DNA of 64,000 bases from Heterobilharzia americana (GCA_944470555.2 OX104127.1:114232741-114296740), one strand, 5' to 3'. Numbered from the stretch's first letter, positions 21,571-34,405 are shown. Numbers and translations: made by a program. The notes: a model not told the origin generated them from the sequence alone.

Positions 21571-22970
21571 CCCATAAATGGATAAACTAAATTGAGCCAT
21601 GACCTACTTGACTAGCTATGCAGGTCAGAATTAAAAAGGCTGAGTTTAACGATGAGTATCATCCATTTATGATGACTAAAATATTCTGTCCTAGTGTCGT
21701 ACTTGCTCACAATTCAAGGCATTTCGCTGAATCAAGTGAAACTTGAGATTATACAAGTACAAAGAAAGTGGGTTTATTTGATAGTTGGTCTTGAGTGAGT
21801 CAGATAATTCCTTGAATTACAGTTTTCAGTGGTGCTGGTTGAAATTTCAGAGTGGGTTAGTTCAACCTACTAATGAGCATCCAGCAGTGCAGCGTCCCCA
21901 CGCACAACTGGGATGTTTATTTCTAATCATCAAACATTTTACACAGTGCATCGCGTAAAAAGGTCTAGTGACCTGATTATAATCCACACTAACGGGGTCT
22001 AGATAGTAATAATGGTAGTACGAAATTTGCTACTACGTAGCATCAGATCAGTCGTATTTTCGGCTTAGGTATTCAAAGAAATCCAAATAATCTTATTGAG
22101 TTAATGAGCAGTCTTAATTATTATCATGTCAATGGTATAGACTAGATGAAGTTTTTTTAGGTACATTTGACATGGTCCGATTTCAAAATTTCTATGCATT
22201 CTATAGGCCTCCTTCACACATCACAAGGCTTGGGTGGACTATATCAGTTGTCAAAAAGTTACTCAATAATACTTCACTTCTGAGCAAATTTGTTAGGACT
22301 ACACGCTCATAACTTGCAGTTTTACTTAGAATACAATATTGAGACATTAATGAAAATTTTTTAAACTAGCTGACTGGTTTGTAAATGACATTCGATCGGA
22401 AAAAATATGCTTAAACTGACTTATAAGTAATCTCAGGGCAAATGCACTAACTGTGACAGATTTACAGCAACGCTAGACAACCTTGAACACAGCTAAGCAA
22501 GTTAAGCTTATGATGCTGGACCCCAGTTTTGCAAGGTGTCTGTCTGTATTAAATGGCATCAGTTTCGATTTTCATCGTGAGTCTGAAGAAGGATGAAAGT
22601 GGCTTTTATTCATTGGTAACACAAAAGAATTATTCTCCACCGGAAATTTAGTAAATACTCCAAGCAAACTAGATAATTCATGATACGCGAACGACACGCT
22701 TATCTAAGCCACGTTTGATATAAAATAAAACGAAAACTGACCACAAATATTTCCATTTAGAAGTAGAAAACTACGAACTACTTGCAGTACCCGTAGGATG
22801 TAAGCAACTGTGTTCATAAAGAAGGTAAAGTGAAATATCCCACTTTTGTGAGAAACAGCTTCATATTAAGTAGGTTGTGTTCAGTTAGTCAGTTTTAGCC
22901 TTTTTGCATCAAAATTAAACCGAAACATAACAATTATTAAAACTTTACAGACAGAAGGAGTCACAGTCCA
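21571..22970. other. Intron sequence, no recognised gene
   Basis: AT-rich, no long ORF, no repeat of the listed families. Confidence 0.35.
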
Positions 22971-22971
22971 C

Positions 22972-23135
22972 TTGACGGTTAGCAGTGGAATTCAGGACTC
23001 ACGTTTCGTCTTACTCAGGACTCATTGGCTAGATGTACCTGCCTCCGAGTGAGTGACGCTATTTCTACTGGGACTCGATCCCAACATCGACCTCTTCAGA
23101 CGCCAGCACGTTACCCACTAGGCGACCGAGTCACT
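22972..23135 (-). mobile_element. Family 1 retroposon fragment, decayed hammerhead
   Basis: Minus orientation: tRNA-like head (23130 downward), then GCCAATGAG in place of CTGANGAG, a kept GACGAAACG box and AGTCCTGAATTCCACTGC. Two core substitutions make it inactive. Confidence 0.8.
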
Positions 23136-23139
23136 GTGA

Positions 23140-24995
23140 AATCGAAATGAAAGGCGATATCGAGCCATCTGCACATGATTCCAAATGCCAATAGAGATCG
23201 ATCAACTCAGTCCCATGAATGATGGGATAATACAGGCAACAACATAAAACCTTAAGATATATTTTATTGTAAACAATGGAGTGAAAAAAATTCAACCAGA
23301 TTTATACAAACGTTTTCAGTAAGACCAAAAGGGTTTTTCAGAACTCACAATTAAGTTAGTATTTCGGAACTCTTGGTTTGTAATAATTGCGCTCCCGTGT
23401 AAGTCAGTATGAAATAAATAATCACATATAGAGAAATGAAATGTTCTGAAGCATTGAATAATGACTAAAATATCCTGATCAATGACGGGATTTTCACTGT
23501 TCCTTTAAACTTAAATACCACACTGATAGGTATTTCGCGTTGAACTGCACACTTGATAAAGGCTAGATATATCTAGTCTAACAATTTTTTGTGTTGACTA
23601 AACTACTAAAGATCCAGAAATACTTCATGTTTGAATTGCAGTAATAATAAATTCATAAATAAAACTTAGGACCAAGCGATAAAGAGTAACAGAAATAGAC
23701 TACAATGAATGAAGTGTGCTGTTGTAATGATATTTTTGGGCATATTAGGCAGAAGAAAAATCTATTGATCTAAGCCTATTTCGTTTTATTGCTTATAGTT
23801 GATATTATGTGCTTAGTATGCTTGTGCGTTCCTGCATGCATGCTTATGTGTGTGTTCATGTGCAAGTGGGGTGGGTCGATAGGTTTGCTTTCTTTCGGCA
23901 GACGAATGTCAACGGCCAGAATACAGAAAGTTCAGGTATGTATGCAAGTATGTATGTGTGTGCGTACACCTCTTAAGTTAGACAGGCTTGGATCGATAAA
24001 TAAAATAACATTAGCTTCTACCTATTTATATCTCTTCGTTCATAATTCTGTTACAAGTGAATAATTTCCTTATCTACAATGATAATGATGACAATTTCCA
24101 TACGATTACTAACATTAGAAGAGTGTAAATGAATCCCTCATATTCTACATAGAAATCCATAGAAAAAGCAACACATCCAAGTAGGCAAAGTGAGGTGCGC
24201 AGTGCAACAGAAATCAAAATATGTCAGACACCTATGAACTTTGTTATTCAGTAGAGGTGAACAGTAGCATAAGTAAGGACGATGACCTATTCATGTGTGT
24301 GCATACGTGCATAAGTGTTTAGTTTATGTGAGTGTATACACTACACCTAGAAGTCACGTGTCCCTTACATGTCTGTTTGTAAAGCACATTTATGCCTACT
24401 GACTGTATACCTTCTTAGCATACATGTCTACACATACAGCACAATCATACATATGATAAAGCAATGAAATAATGAAAAAGCCACCTAGAAACGTCAGACA
24501 AACATGTTCCAACAGCCAATAATACAGCATATTCGTGTGTAAAAAAGTGAGTGATATAGAAAACGAGTAACCTGGTCTTGTAATTTTGTTTTGCTGAGGT
24601 GCCACTGTGTTGTTATGCTCGGCAATGTTTTCCTCATAAATATTCTTTAACAGGATAATTCAGACAGTGAAAGGCGATAATAGACAGTTACTATTCGGTA
24701 ATTGAAGTTCACTTCTTAAAAACAGTGATAATAATAAGAATATTAGTAATAATAATGATAATAATAATAAGATAATAACAGGATTGACGGTGCTTCCGTA
24801 GCTAAAGCTCTTATTAGGGTGAATCGCACGAAACTACCACACATGATCAAACTATTTCAGGTAGTAGATGTGAAGATAGTGATTGATATACATAGCTATT
24901 TCCCTTCAGTTTCAAAACTCAATCCTAGGAGTCTCGACTCAGTAATCTAGCAGTTTAAATCCCGTTTAAAAACAAGTTTTGTGTAGACATTATCC
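23140..24995. other. Intron sequence with imperfect trinucleotide repeat
   Basis: Holds an ATA/ATG-type low-complexity run at 24725-24778. A TG-rich ORF (23789-24064) is low-complexity. No gene seen. Confidence 0.35.
24725..24778. repeat. Imperfect (ATA/ATG)n tract
   Basis: Visible run of ATAATA, AATAAT and GATAAT units. Confidence 0.8.
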
Positions 24996-24999
24996 CTAC

Positions 25000-25320
25000 T
25001 TTTTTTATACTTGTAATTTTCTGTTGCTATACAGGGCCGAATTGCTTGACCGGTGTAGATGGGCTCCTATGCGGATTCCTCGATAATACCGTATATTCAT
25101 GACATTATGTTCATCTTGGGGATTACTAGTGGAATCAAGGACACGTGTTTCTTCCCCAGTAGCCTAGTGGATAACGCTTCGGCATTTAAAGCCATAGGCC
25201 CTGGTTGAAGTCTTAGTGGGAACAACACTCACTAAAGTGGAGAAACATCCAGCTTACGACTCTCAAACAGGATGAAACATGCGTCCTGGATTCCACTGCT
25301 AGTCATCAGGATGAATTTAT
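25000..25320. mobile_element. Inverted pair of family 1 retroposons
   Basis: 25000-25150 is minus oriented: reversed tail, then ATTACTAGTGGAATCAAGGA, ending inside the ribozyme. It switches at about 25150 to a plus-oriented copy: CCCCAGTAGCCTAGTGGATA head, hammerhead with CTTACGAC and GATGAAAC boxes and an intact GTC, then the ATTCCACTGCTAGTCATCAG tail. The core G5 is changed, so inactive. Confidence 0.82.
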
Positions 25321-27340
25321 AATCACTATTTTAAAACAACACTAAACTAGAACTGCGTCTTCTTAGTTGCATTTCTAAGACAAACGGAGTCATTCTACTT
25401 CTAGAGCAATTGATTCAAGGGCAAAAATGGGGTTTTATAGTGAGTTTTGGCATTTTCACATGCATAAAAACTACGTGACAGATGTGCATACTGCACACAC
25501 ATATACACATGTCTTTGAACATCTACAACCTCCTAAATTAACTCTTTGGCCTAGCTTGTTGTTTCCTTAATTTATTTAAATCAACCGACTGATGCAGCAT
25601 CCACAGTTTAGCACAGGATGTGAACATTAGAGACCTAGAACAAGTATACACAACTCAACGCATGTAAAATTCAGTTGGTTTTAATACAAATGTTTTTCGA
25701 ATCGACTTACGAAAATGATGAAGATACTGAGTGTCAACAGTCTTGCATAACTTTTTAAATCATTTACAATATAACCTATACTCCTTGCTTTTATACTGGA
25801 TAGTCAGCTACATAGACGAAAGTCCATCTTGATTCCCCTACATAAATTTTTCATCTTAACAGCAGTCAGTTGGATACAACGACTTCAGTACTTAGCCATA
25901 AATGTGCTATGAATGGATCGATAGCGCTAAGGCAATTTGCAACTCAGTCAAAACCACTAATGCTAATAAGTTTAAGAGAAAAGCGATTTTGAAATCAATA
26001 GTCCTTATGATATATAAGAATTAACCAATAGTTCCAAATAAATTTGTATGTACCTGATAAGTTGCCACTGAAGAAGAAATGCTCTTCATTTAGGTGCTCC
26101 GAAGCTTACAGTCTCTTACTAACATACTTTATTCATAGTTGACTTATCCGTACTAATATAGGTTAGCAGAAATACTGGTGTCTAAATCAAAAGTACAGAA
26201 ATACCCGGAGGTCAAGTCAGAAAAAATTAGGAATTTGCCTCACAACAATGTCAGTATTCGTGAGACTTGAGCTAAAAAAGATTTCGGTTTCTCTTTCCAT
26301 CAGTCCAGCATGCACTCTTAGCTTCTACTAAGGTGAGATATTCAACCTAAGGAAGGAAACTGTTTAGATAGGAGTGTAGGGAAGTTGAATGTTTCAATAA
26401 TAAATTTATTAATCTGGATGAAAGTCGACTGAAAAGTGTACTGGGGATGAAGGAGAGTAACCTTTTGTTAGAACGGCACACCTGCAGTCTACTTATGTCT
26501 TTGTAAAAGTTGAATTATGAGAACTATTTCACAATCCATAATGTAAAAAACATTTACCCAAAGAGATGTTCACACGTAGAAAGTTTGACATTATTTGTAG
26601 TTCGCAGAAGTACATTGATGAAGATGACTATCATGCTACCCAAGGACTAAAACATTAGATTTACCTGTACTCATTTTGGCATGATTTGGTGAGAGTGGAA
26701 ATTAGCTTTAGTTTCTTCAAATAAGATTGTTATCCAATCCGATAATCACTACCAACACTAATCAATGTCAGTATTTGGAATTTCCAATTTAATTTTTTCC
26801 AAGCAGAACCTTTCAGCTGACGGTGACAGATCATTCAAAGAAATAATTTATGACTTTATTGCTTTTGACTGTCTTGTGTTCGTCCAAGTGAATGATTTAA
26901 TCGCTAAGTTTTCATTATAATTCTACACAAAATCATCAGCCTAGGCTTCATAAGAGGTTTCATAGTTAAAAAACCCAGTCTAGACACTGCACTACTACCA
27001 AAATCATCCTCATGAGCTACAAGTATTTTCTGTCATCTCGAAAATATTCACACATGAATATCAAGAATCAGTATACCAAATTCAGCCGTTCATTATGATC
27101 CTTTAATTCAGCAATGAGAAGTTTAAAGCTTTTTAGGTTTAAAAGCACCAGAACATAGAGTTGGTTGTAAAAAAAGACTTGTAATTACAAAGAACTTAGT
27201 ATCAGCGTCTCCACCGCCGATAACAATTTAATGAAGTTCAGAAATGATCGAAAATAGTTCATTTTGGAGGTTAGCGGGAATTTATTGATTTCAAGTAGGT
27301 ACTCAACATGGGATGACAAAAGTTAAGTGTCACCACTGAG
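25321..27340. other. Intron sequence, no recognised gene
   Basis: AT-rich text without protein-like ORFs or assignable repeats. Confidence 0.35.
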
Positions 27341-27425
27341 AATCGAAGGGTACTGAAGAGCTGTTTCATCCTAGTATAGAACTCCTCAGCAGAGCGAATC
27401 GACGGTCATGGCATAGACTGAAATA
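27340..27425 (-). mobile_element. Family 2 retroposon fragment with partly kept hammerhead
   Basis: Minus strand: GCTGAGGAG box, ACTAGGATGAAAC box (U instead of C before GAAA), and a CTT in place of the GTC triplet followed by CAGTAC. Box 1 and box 2 are kept, but stem I holds only about three pairs. Lies 0.7 kb downstream of the exon at 28083. Confidence 0.7.
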
Positions 27426-28082
27426 TTGTGACACTTCTTTAAGTCACAAACCAACGAATTTGTTAGTGAGAAACTAAAAATGAGAATTTTAACGATTTCA
27501 TTTTAAAATCTTCGTTGCATATCATTGACATCATGACAGTTGAAATGATCTGGCATCATTAGTAAAATCTGGTGAAGGCACATCGCTCAGTAATTTGCAC
27601 TAGTGATTCGAAAAAGCACATGACGCAATTTGTATAATGATTTTGGCATCGGATATTCAACTCATCTTTAAAAAATGTGTGTAAACGTCAGCTCCCAGCG
27701 TGATCATATTTGCTGACGAAACAGTGCGTTTATTTACTGTAAGCAACCTCCAGTGATGTATATAAAGTTAGGGAATCTGTTTATGTCTCTTTTCACTGGT
27801 GCCTGATAGGAATTCCATGGTGTGCATGAGAACACTATTAAGAGATGTTTTTTTCAAAGTGATTTCCTCTAGTGAAAACTGAAACACAGGCCACTGGATA
27901 GATTTTCTGTGACTCGTCAGTGATTTGTGATTTTGATTTTTCTGGGTCATGTTCCCAGAGTTTGCCACTATTTATGTAACTAAAATGTCAATGCCTGGTA
28001 CATCTTGATTGACGATTTGTTCGAAAACATAATCATTTTTCAAAGATACATGAATTAACAATACCAGTAAGAATGTACTTAC

Positions 28083-28472
28083 GACTCCAGTGTTCAGCAG
28101 AAGTACCGAAAGATATCAATTTTCGGGTTTTACGTGGAGGACCTAGCTTATCTGTCGCTATACCTCGACAGGAAGCTTGTGTTTTCGTAACTGATCTCTT
28201 AATTCTTGAATTTTCAGTTGAGGACTGTTGACCTAAGCTTAAATCCGAAGAATCATCATCAATAGTATTTTGTTGATCAGAGGAATTGATTGATGAACCG
28301 TTAGTTGACTGATCAGTATCTATTTTTCGATGCTTAGGTTGAGCTGAAAAAAAGTTTGCAATACGCGTACCAATACTTTTATGCTTTCTGGAATGTTTTA
28401 AAACTATTTTACTGGGTGGTGGAGGCATAATTTCTTGTTCATTGGGATCATTTCGGGATTTTCGCTTTTCTA
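28083..28472 (-). CDS. Coding exon, basic then Ser/Asp-rich, uncharacterised
   Basis: 390 bases on the minus strand with a strong donor C|GTAAGT (28082) and acceptor TTTTAAAG after a T-rich run; an alternative acceptor TAG three bases on (28469) keeps the frame. The peptide starts with a basic stretch (EKRKSRND), then MPPPPSKIV, a Lys/His/Arg-rich part with GTRIANFFSAQPKHRK, a Ser/Asp/Gln-rich middle (DDDSSDLSLGQQSS), and a C-terminal GPPRKTRKLISFG. The composition suggests disorder with nuclear-localisation-like basic clusters; no domain is recognised. It enters and leaves in phase 1, matching 32466-31813 upstream and 2281-1761 downstream, which supports one transcript. Codon use and protein character differ from all retroelement ORFs here. 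Confidence 0.75.
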
Positions 28473-29475
28473 CTTTAAAACAAAATAAAAGAAGGTGAAA
28501 TAAAAACAATCATAGGAAATTTACAGCAGAAATATAACTTTATACGAAGAGAAACTGTACTTTGTCGTGGACAGTAGTTTGACAGCGTTTGCGAATAGTT
28601 TGAGAAAAATGTAAACAATTTATCTTGCAAAAGAGATCGGGAGTTTCAATACTTCTTAAAATTTTATTTTCAAGTACATTTTTCCAAGTTAATACCGACT
28701 TCATACTGTTCTAATCGACCTATCTGTCTTAACAGTACATGGACTTTCATCTACATATCAACTTAGTCTGATTACAAAAGTGTGAAATTCGGCAGTTTCA
28801 CAATGCTATCAGTTAAAATCACAAGAAGAGAATTCTATTGTAGTTGGTTTACTAGATACACCACAATGAAACAGTATTATTTGCAATTATAATTATAATT
28901 ATAGTCGTAACTATAATCACCATCATTACAGTAATTAGTATTGTTTTACTGCGTTAAACATCTAATAAAATAACTAAAATATATAACTAAAATAATAATA
29001 AGTTTTACTCTTATACTAATGAAATCACAGGAAAATGAAAGTTATTGTCAGATCACCTTGTTTGATACTCAATTTCAAGACTGAGCTGACTTATATGAAA
29101 AAGCTCACAGTTAAACAATAGGCGACAATAAAAACTCAATCACTCATATCTTGCTCTTTTTGTGTAAATTTTCAAGAAGGGCTGACCTAGAAGAACTCAT
29201 ATTTATCTTTTAGTCACATCGAGATGATATGACTATGAACAATGAATCGTGTTCGAAACGTAGTCCAGTAACTGATACTGTTTCACTGTGCGATATATCT
29301 AACAAACCAACTAAAAGGAAATGTAACACACTCATACAGTACATTTTGAACAATCTGATAAGAACAGTACACAAAATGAATTATCAGTTTTCTTTGAAAC
29401 ATAAATGTAGATTTTTAATGAAGCTATCTGAGATAGCTGTGGACTAACAGGCTTCTTTTACTGATGATGGATGAT
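28473..29475. other. Intron sequence with AT-rich low complexity
   Basis: Contains an ATA/ATT-rich run at about 28880-29010. The ORF at 29229-29447 resembles the start of the one at 14690 and is listed among findings. No gene. Confidence 0.35.
29229..29447 (+). other. Possible repeat-derived ORF fragment, 72 codons
   Basis: Begins MTMNNESCSKRSPVTD with SLCDISN at residues 19-25, sharing the pattern MTM.N..CSK...V..T.SLC with 14690-14914; the C-terminal halves differ. Function unknown. Confidence 0.3.
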
Positions 29476-29479
29476 AACT

Positions 29480-29600
29480 GAAAGTTAAATGAATCCTGGT
29501 TCACTGCAAGATTCGAAAAAGTGGCCCTAGGTCACCGGTCTGGCTCTCTACCAAGTGAGCTACGAGACTCAACTGATGGTTTAGATCCTGCAGCTTTTCA
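29480..29600 (-). repeat. tRNA-derived SINE-like fragment
   Basis: Minus strand: GTAGCTCACTTGGTAGAGAG (A box, good D-arm) followed about 40 bases later by TTTCGAATCTTG (B-box-like). Acceptor stem does not close, so not a tRNA gene. Confidence 0.6.
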
Positions 29601-29824
29601 GATTTTCATTTGATCTTTATTCCTATATTCTCTAGTAGTACCTCATCCAGTATTATTGGTATAAAGTGATAAAGTTCATTCCAACTCTAAACAAGAACAG
29701 TTTCAGTAAGTTAATGGTATAACCAAAAAAGTCCCTTAAGATTGTTAAGGACCGCTAACTATATGTCACGTTTCAGGAATTCAGTTGGCAGTTAGAGTTA
29801 TAAGGTTGTTGTTCAGAGTAAAAA

Positions 29825-31045
29825 TCATTATTTGTCCCTAGGGTTCCTAGTGGAATATACGGCTTCAGTAGCAGGCCGCCATTTCAATCTCTTCTCTGCA
29901 GTCTTTTCAGCCTGGCTCCACCACTACCCAGAAGCTTTCATTTCTTCATCACACAGTCTCCTCCATGTCACCCTCACCTCGAACGCCCAAGTGGTCGTTT
30001 CCCATACGGGTTCCACTCGAGGGCCTGGCCTGGCACATGATGTCCCCGAATGGTCTTCTCAGTGTATGCCCAATATAATCCATCTCCACCTTCTTCCGCA
30101 TATTTGTTGGGCAATGGGTTGTTGGTTGGTTTGTTGCCAGCCAGCCACGGTGAGTTCCTTGCTGTTTATTCTTATTATTGTGGCCATTTGATCTTCAGTA
30201 TCGAGTGAGCGTAGGTGGCATCTGTTGATGAATATCTGCGGTTTGTTGGAAATGCCCTTCGTGACGTGCCAAATTTCTGAACCATACAGAAGCATTGACT
30301 TTACACTGGAGTTGAAAATCCTGATGTAGTTCACTCTTTATGCTGAGTATAGTAGATCTCTACACTGATTTCAGGTTAATGAGGGCCTGTCTTGCTGCCT
30401 TTCCGATCCTGACTTTGACGTCCTCATCTGTGCCGCCACCGCCTGTAGTTGAAACGATGCTGCCTAGATAGGTGAAGGAGGCTACTTCCTTTAAGTTTCT
30501 CCCGTTGATGGTTATTGGTGCTTGTTGTTGTTGGTTGGGTGTCTTCATCACCTCTGTCTTCTCTACGTTCACTTGGAGTCCCGTCTTCACTGCCCAGCCT
30601 CTTCCGTCAACTTGTCGGTTTCGTCTGTATGACCATTAAGATGAAGATAGTGTGTGGATGCATGTGCGTCAGTGAGATCGATCATGACCTAAGTCCCCTA
30701 AGATCTACGTTCACCTGAAGTCCCGTCTTCACTGCCTCGCTTCTTCTGTCAACTTGTTGGTTTCCGTCCGTAAAACTTCGAGTTTGTGTAACAAAAGACA
30801 TAAGTCATTATCGGCAAAACGTAAATCTTCTAGTGTCTTTTCATGGGTCAACCAGCGTATGCCCATCTTCTCGCTCCTCATGGTTTGCTGCATGATCTAA
30901 TCGACCACAATCAGGAAGATCATCGGTGATGGTAGGCGGCAACCTTGTCTTACTCCTGTCTTCACTTCTAAGGCAACACTGAGCTTTCCATTGTGAAACA
31001 CTTGGCATGTGGCATCTTCATAAAGCTGTTGAATGAGTAAAAATG
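29825..31045 (-). pseudogene. Non-LTR (RTE-like) retrotransposon 3' half, with internal duplication
   Basis: In order on the minus strand: IQQLYEDATCQVFHNGKLS, TGVRQGCRLPSPMIF (RT motif B), LRFADNDLCLLL (FADD box changed to FADN), LQVNVEKTEVM, SFTYLGSIVSTTGG, SVKSMLLYGSEIWHVTKG and QQTNQQPIAQQICGRRWRW. This is the palm-to-C-terminus order of RTE/SR-type elements; the endonuclease and first RT motifs are missing. There is a stop in the palm and an insertion-duplication around 30560-30780. The C-terminal text (TAGGAACCC...) ends near 29826 at the expected 3' end. It lies in the 3.3 kb intron between the 32466-31813 and 28472-28083 exons, same strand as the gene. Confidence 0.88.
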
Positions 31046-31449
31046 CCCGCAAGTTAAATGGGTTTGGGGTGACTTGACTTGTAAACCTTGATTCTGTAAT
31101 ACAGATTAGCTCTTCTGTTGGATAACCAATGGCACAAAATGTAGATCACCATGCATTTTATCTAACAGCCAAAGAAATCTAGCATTAGAGTAAAACTTTA
31201 CTCATTTGAAGATAATTTAGCTTAAAGTAGTGAATTCGATAAGCATGAGGGAAAGACTTCTGCTACATATAAACCCAGCCTTTGTTACCAGCTTACACTA
31301 GTTATAATATCAGTTTGGAAACAACATTTGCACTTTAGTCATACTCATCACTTCAATCATTTTGAGGCCAAGAGATTTCGTGTCTGATTACAGAAAGTGC
31401 TATCGTACGGCAGTTCTGGGACGATAGAAATAAAGGTTTTGACATTCAG

Positions 31450-31725
31450 ATAATGATGGATAGTCGCTAACAGTTGGACTCATCAGCTGGGTGTACCTGC
31501 CTCCTAGTTAGTGTTGATGTTCCCATTCAGATTTGGATCCTGGACCCACTGGTTCAAGTGCTAGAGCACTATTCACTGGGCTGCCAAGTCACGGTACCCA
31601 CTTCTTGTACCACGGTTGTGGTTTTTATGATATTGCTTGTATTACCTCGTTGTTGACTGGACCGAATTGGTCGGTCTCTATTGGCGCATGAATTCGCGCT
31701 CGGTTGCCTCGATATTGATAAGTTT
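31450..31725 (-). mobile_element. Family 1 retroposon, hammerhead partly deleted
   Basis: Minus orientation: tail part (31610-31725, with GCCTCGATATTGA on the plus strand), tRNA-like head, then CAGCTGATGAGTCCAACTG, where about 30 bases (stem II loop, GAAA box and triplet) are missing. Ends about 90 bases from the exon donor at 31812. Confidence 0.8.
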
Positions 31726-31812
31726 ATGTTGATAAAACATGTCCTAACGACAGAAAGAAGCTTAGAACCATAAGAAAAGGATACCTATAATCTAAATACC
31801 AGATATTCTTAC

Positions 31813-32466
31813 CTTTCGACCTTGGACTTTGGAATAAATATTTTGGATGTAGCTTCTTGAAAGTAGAATACATTGCTGATGACGATGATGAAGACGACGA
31901 TGATGGCTGATGAACAGGATAACATCTTTCAACTTTATCCTCCTTGGTGGAACTTAATGAATCATTTTCTATTTGACTGTTGTTATTCATCAAATCATCA
32001 AACTCATCATTATTGGCTCCTTCTAGTTCTTGATCACCAACATTATCGAACTCTTCATGTATGTCTTCCAATCCAGCGTCTATAAAATCATAGATCCCTG
32101 GATTTATTTTATGAGTTATACTTGAATTCAGCCACGGATCAAAATGACCTTTCACCTCACCATTGGTGATCGTAATGCTATTCTTACTGTCAATCACATT
32201 ACTGGCTACATTAGATGATTTGAAAAGATGTCTTGCAGAGGTGAATCGTTCATAAATAACTGAATGACTGGAATGTTTTGATTTACTCAAGCAGGGAGTT
32301 AACCTAGGTGACAGTGGATGTGAATCTAGTGATTTGTTAAGATTTTCTAGGGAATCACGTAAACGTGAAATATCTTCAGGATCGTTTTGAACATTGAATA
32401 AGTTTTCCAAGGTTTCAGAGGGTGATTTAGGTCTGGATAAGTTTTCAGTTCGTGCATTGATTGTTT
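31813..32466 (-). CDS. Large coding exon, acidic with Ser tract, uncharacterised
   Basis: 654 bases on the minus strand: acceptor TTACTTCAAG (first exon base 32466), donor AAAG|GTAAGAATA (31812), phase 1 in and out, 217 full codons. Visible parts: RPKSPSETLENLF and NDPEDISRLRDSLENLNKSL (a likely amphipathic helix), a SHPLSPRLTP stretch, a central acidic region (GLEDIHEEFDNVGDQELEG, NNDEFDDLMNNN), a run of ten Ser, then YSTFKKLHPKYLFQSPRSK. SP sites suggest proline-directed phosphorylation. No domain is recognised. The ORF runs past the donor into hydrophobic intron codons, so the splice is needed. This is the clearest host exon in the window. Confidence 0.8.
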
Positions 32467-34405
32467 CTTGAAGTAAAATGAATAAAGAGACACGCAGAAG
32501 GAAGAATAAATAATTTCTAACATTCTTATCGTTAAGCTATTCAAACAGTAAGTAAGCGTTTTTAAAAGAAACAACTCAGAGATCATTTTGATTGAAGTAT
32601 TTTTAGCCTCTTTACCAAGTGATCCACCTGTAGTAATCGGTATCATCTGATACGAACACAAATTGACATAGATATCAAGATACAACCAAATCCAGCGAAC
32701 TGATTACTGATTGGACTGCAGTCTAACAATTAATATTGAGAACGAAAACTGGTTGCTTTTTGGTACTTATCCCTCAGTATAGGAATGTGAAGTTTCAAGT
32801 AGTATGTTATAGACTAAACATTTTGCTGAAAATAAATACAAATCGTTTTGTAGAAGTCTGATTAAAACTAAAAATAAAGAAGAAGGATTTGCTATGATTG
32901 TTGACAGCAATCTAGATGAAGCTTTGCTTTTTTGATTGTGCTCATTCCTGATGGCTGAAGCTGTTTCTCTGCAACTTCGAATTGTTGCTTACATCATCTG
33001 ATATTCATGTGATCATTAGTGAGCTGCTCAAAATAAGGTGTTAGCATGAATAACTTATAAAAGTAAAGTGGGTTTATAATTCATAAGATACACTTAGCGG
33101 TAAAATGGGAAATCATTCATCATCCATTAGTCGATTTTCTTAAAAAGTCACATTATCATAGTATGCAGTTTTGTCCTAATTTACTAACCTAAATATATCA
33201 GACAGAACTTTTGAGATATTCATTTTTTCTGTTACAATGTTGACAGAACAGAGTTTTCAGTTAACTAAAGAATACCGTAAATTACGCGTTACATTTAATC
33301 ACACATACGTGTACTGTTATCTATCACACTTAACACGCCCGTTCGTTTTGCCCCACAAGGTTGGTTATTAAGTGTTCTGACTGAACGAATCTGTTAAATA
33401 GTTCATACTACCACTTAGTGAGACAATGCTTTACGGGGTAAAAAAAACTAGGTCGCTTGTGTCTGAAAAGATTAGTTTAATGCTTCATACCATCCAGCAT
33501 GAACTCATCAAATAAGAGCTGACAGACATCTAGCTAGTTCTCAATCACCTCTGATGGTTAAGTAAGTTTACTGAATAACGCTAACTTCTGAATGGCATAC
33601 ATTCTACGATAAAATGTCAAAGGAGTTCGGTAAAAAGTTAGCCAAAATAATTTGCCGTCCAATTTTTACAATAATGGCTTTTTACTTGGTAAACTTGAGC
33701 GGTGAATAAGTGGTAGAATTTCTGCAGAACAAATTCGTACACTATACAGACTATATCAACGTTTGATGATTCGGTGTTTTAAAGGTTTCCAATAAAAAAC
33801 TAAAGCCTGATAGGGAGAGAATTTAGACACTATCAATTTGACCTTCTCTTAATTTCAGACAGAAATCAGTAAGAATCTGCATTCAACTTTATGAAGGTGA
33901 TAAAATGATGTCATGACATAAGTGATAAACCTTTAGGAATAACTGAAATCAAGATTGCATAATTCGGATAGAAACCATCGCACTGAGTTTTCGGACTAAG
34001 AAGCCACTTGTCAGACCAAAATTCCTGCAGATATTATTAATCATTTTATTCAACCAGCAAAACATCAGAACTATGCAGAAGAAGATAACAATTATCGAAA
34101 CCTAACGGGCAGTGTCAAAGAAACTAGTTTGTATTTATAAGGTCCTATAAATTAGAGTTTTGGATGGAGGACTGAGTAATTTTAGAACTAGTTATTGATT
34201 CTCATTCGAAGTTGGAGAACTTCGAATTAATTGCAAGCTTCGTTAACAGTTGAACACTATACAATATTTCCTAACACAGGATACACGCCAAAGTGACACT
34301 TCGTATTTATAGAGTTCATACCATGGTTGATACAGTCGTTTATTTATGTAAGCCTGTAGATAGCTTTGGTTAAATGCACAGCATCTAATAATATTGGTCT
34401 TGATA
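32467..34405. other. Intron sequence, no recognised gene
   Basis: First part of the 26.8 kb intron upstream of exon 32466-31813. No protein-like ORF and no listed repeat. Confidence 0.35.

Noticed and set aside
23789..24064. Cys-rich plus ORF as a secreted peptide
   Set aside because: Cys and Val codons come from TG-rich low-complexity text.
27768..27968. 66-codon minus ORF as an extra exon between 28083 and 2281
   Set aside because: Protein-like in part, but I found no convincing splice pair that keeps the phase; left out.
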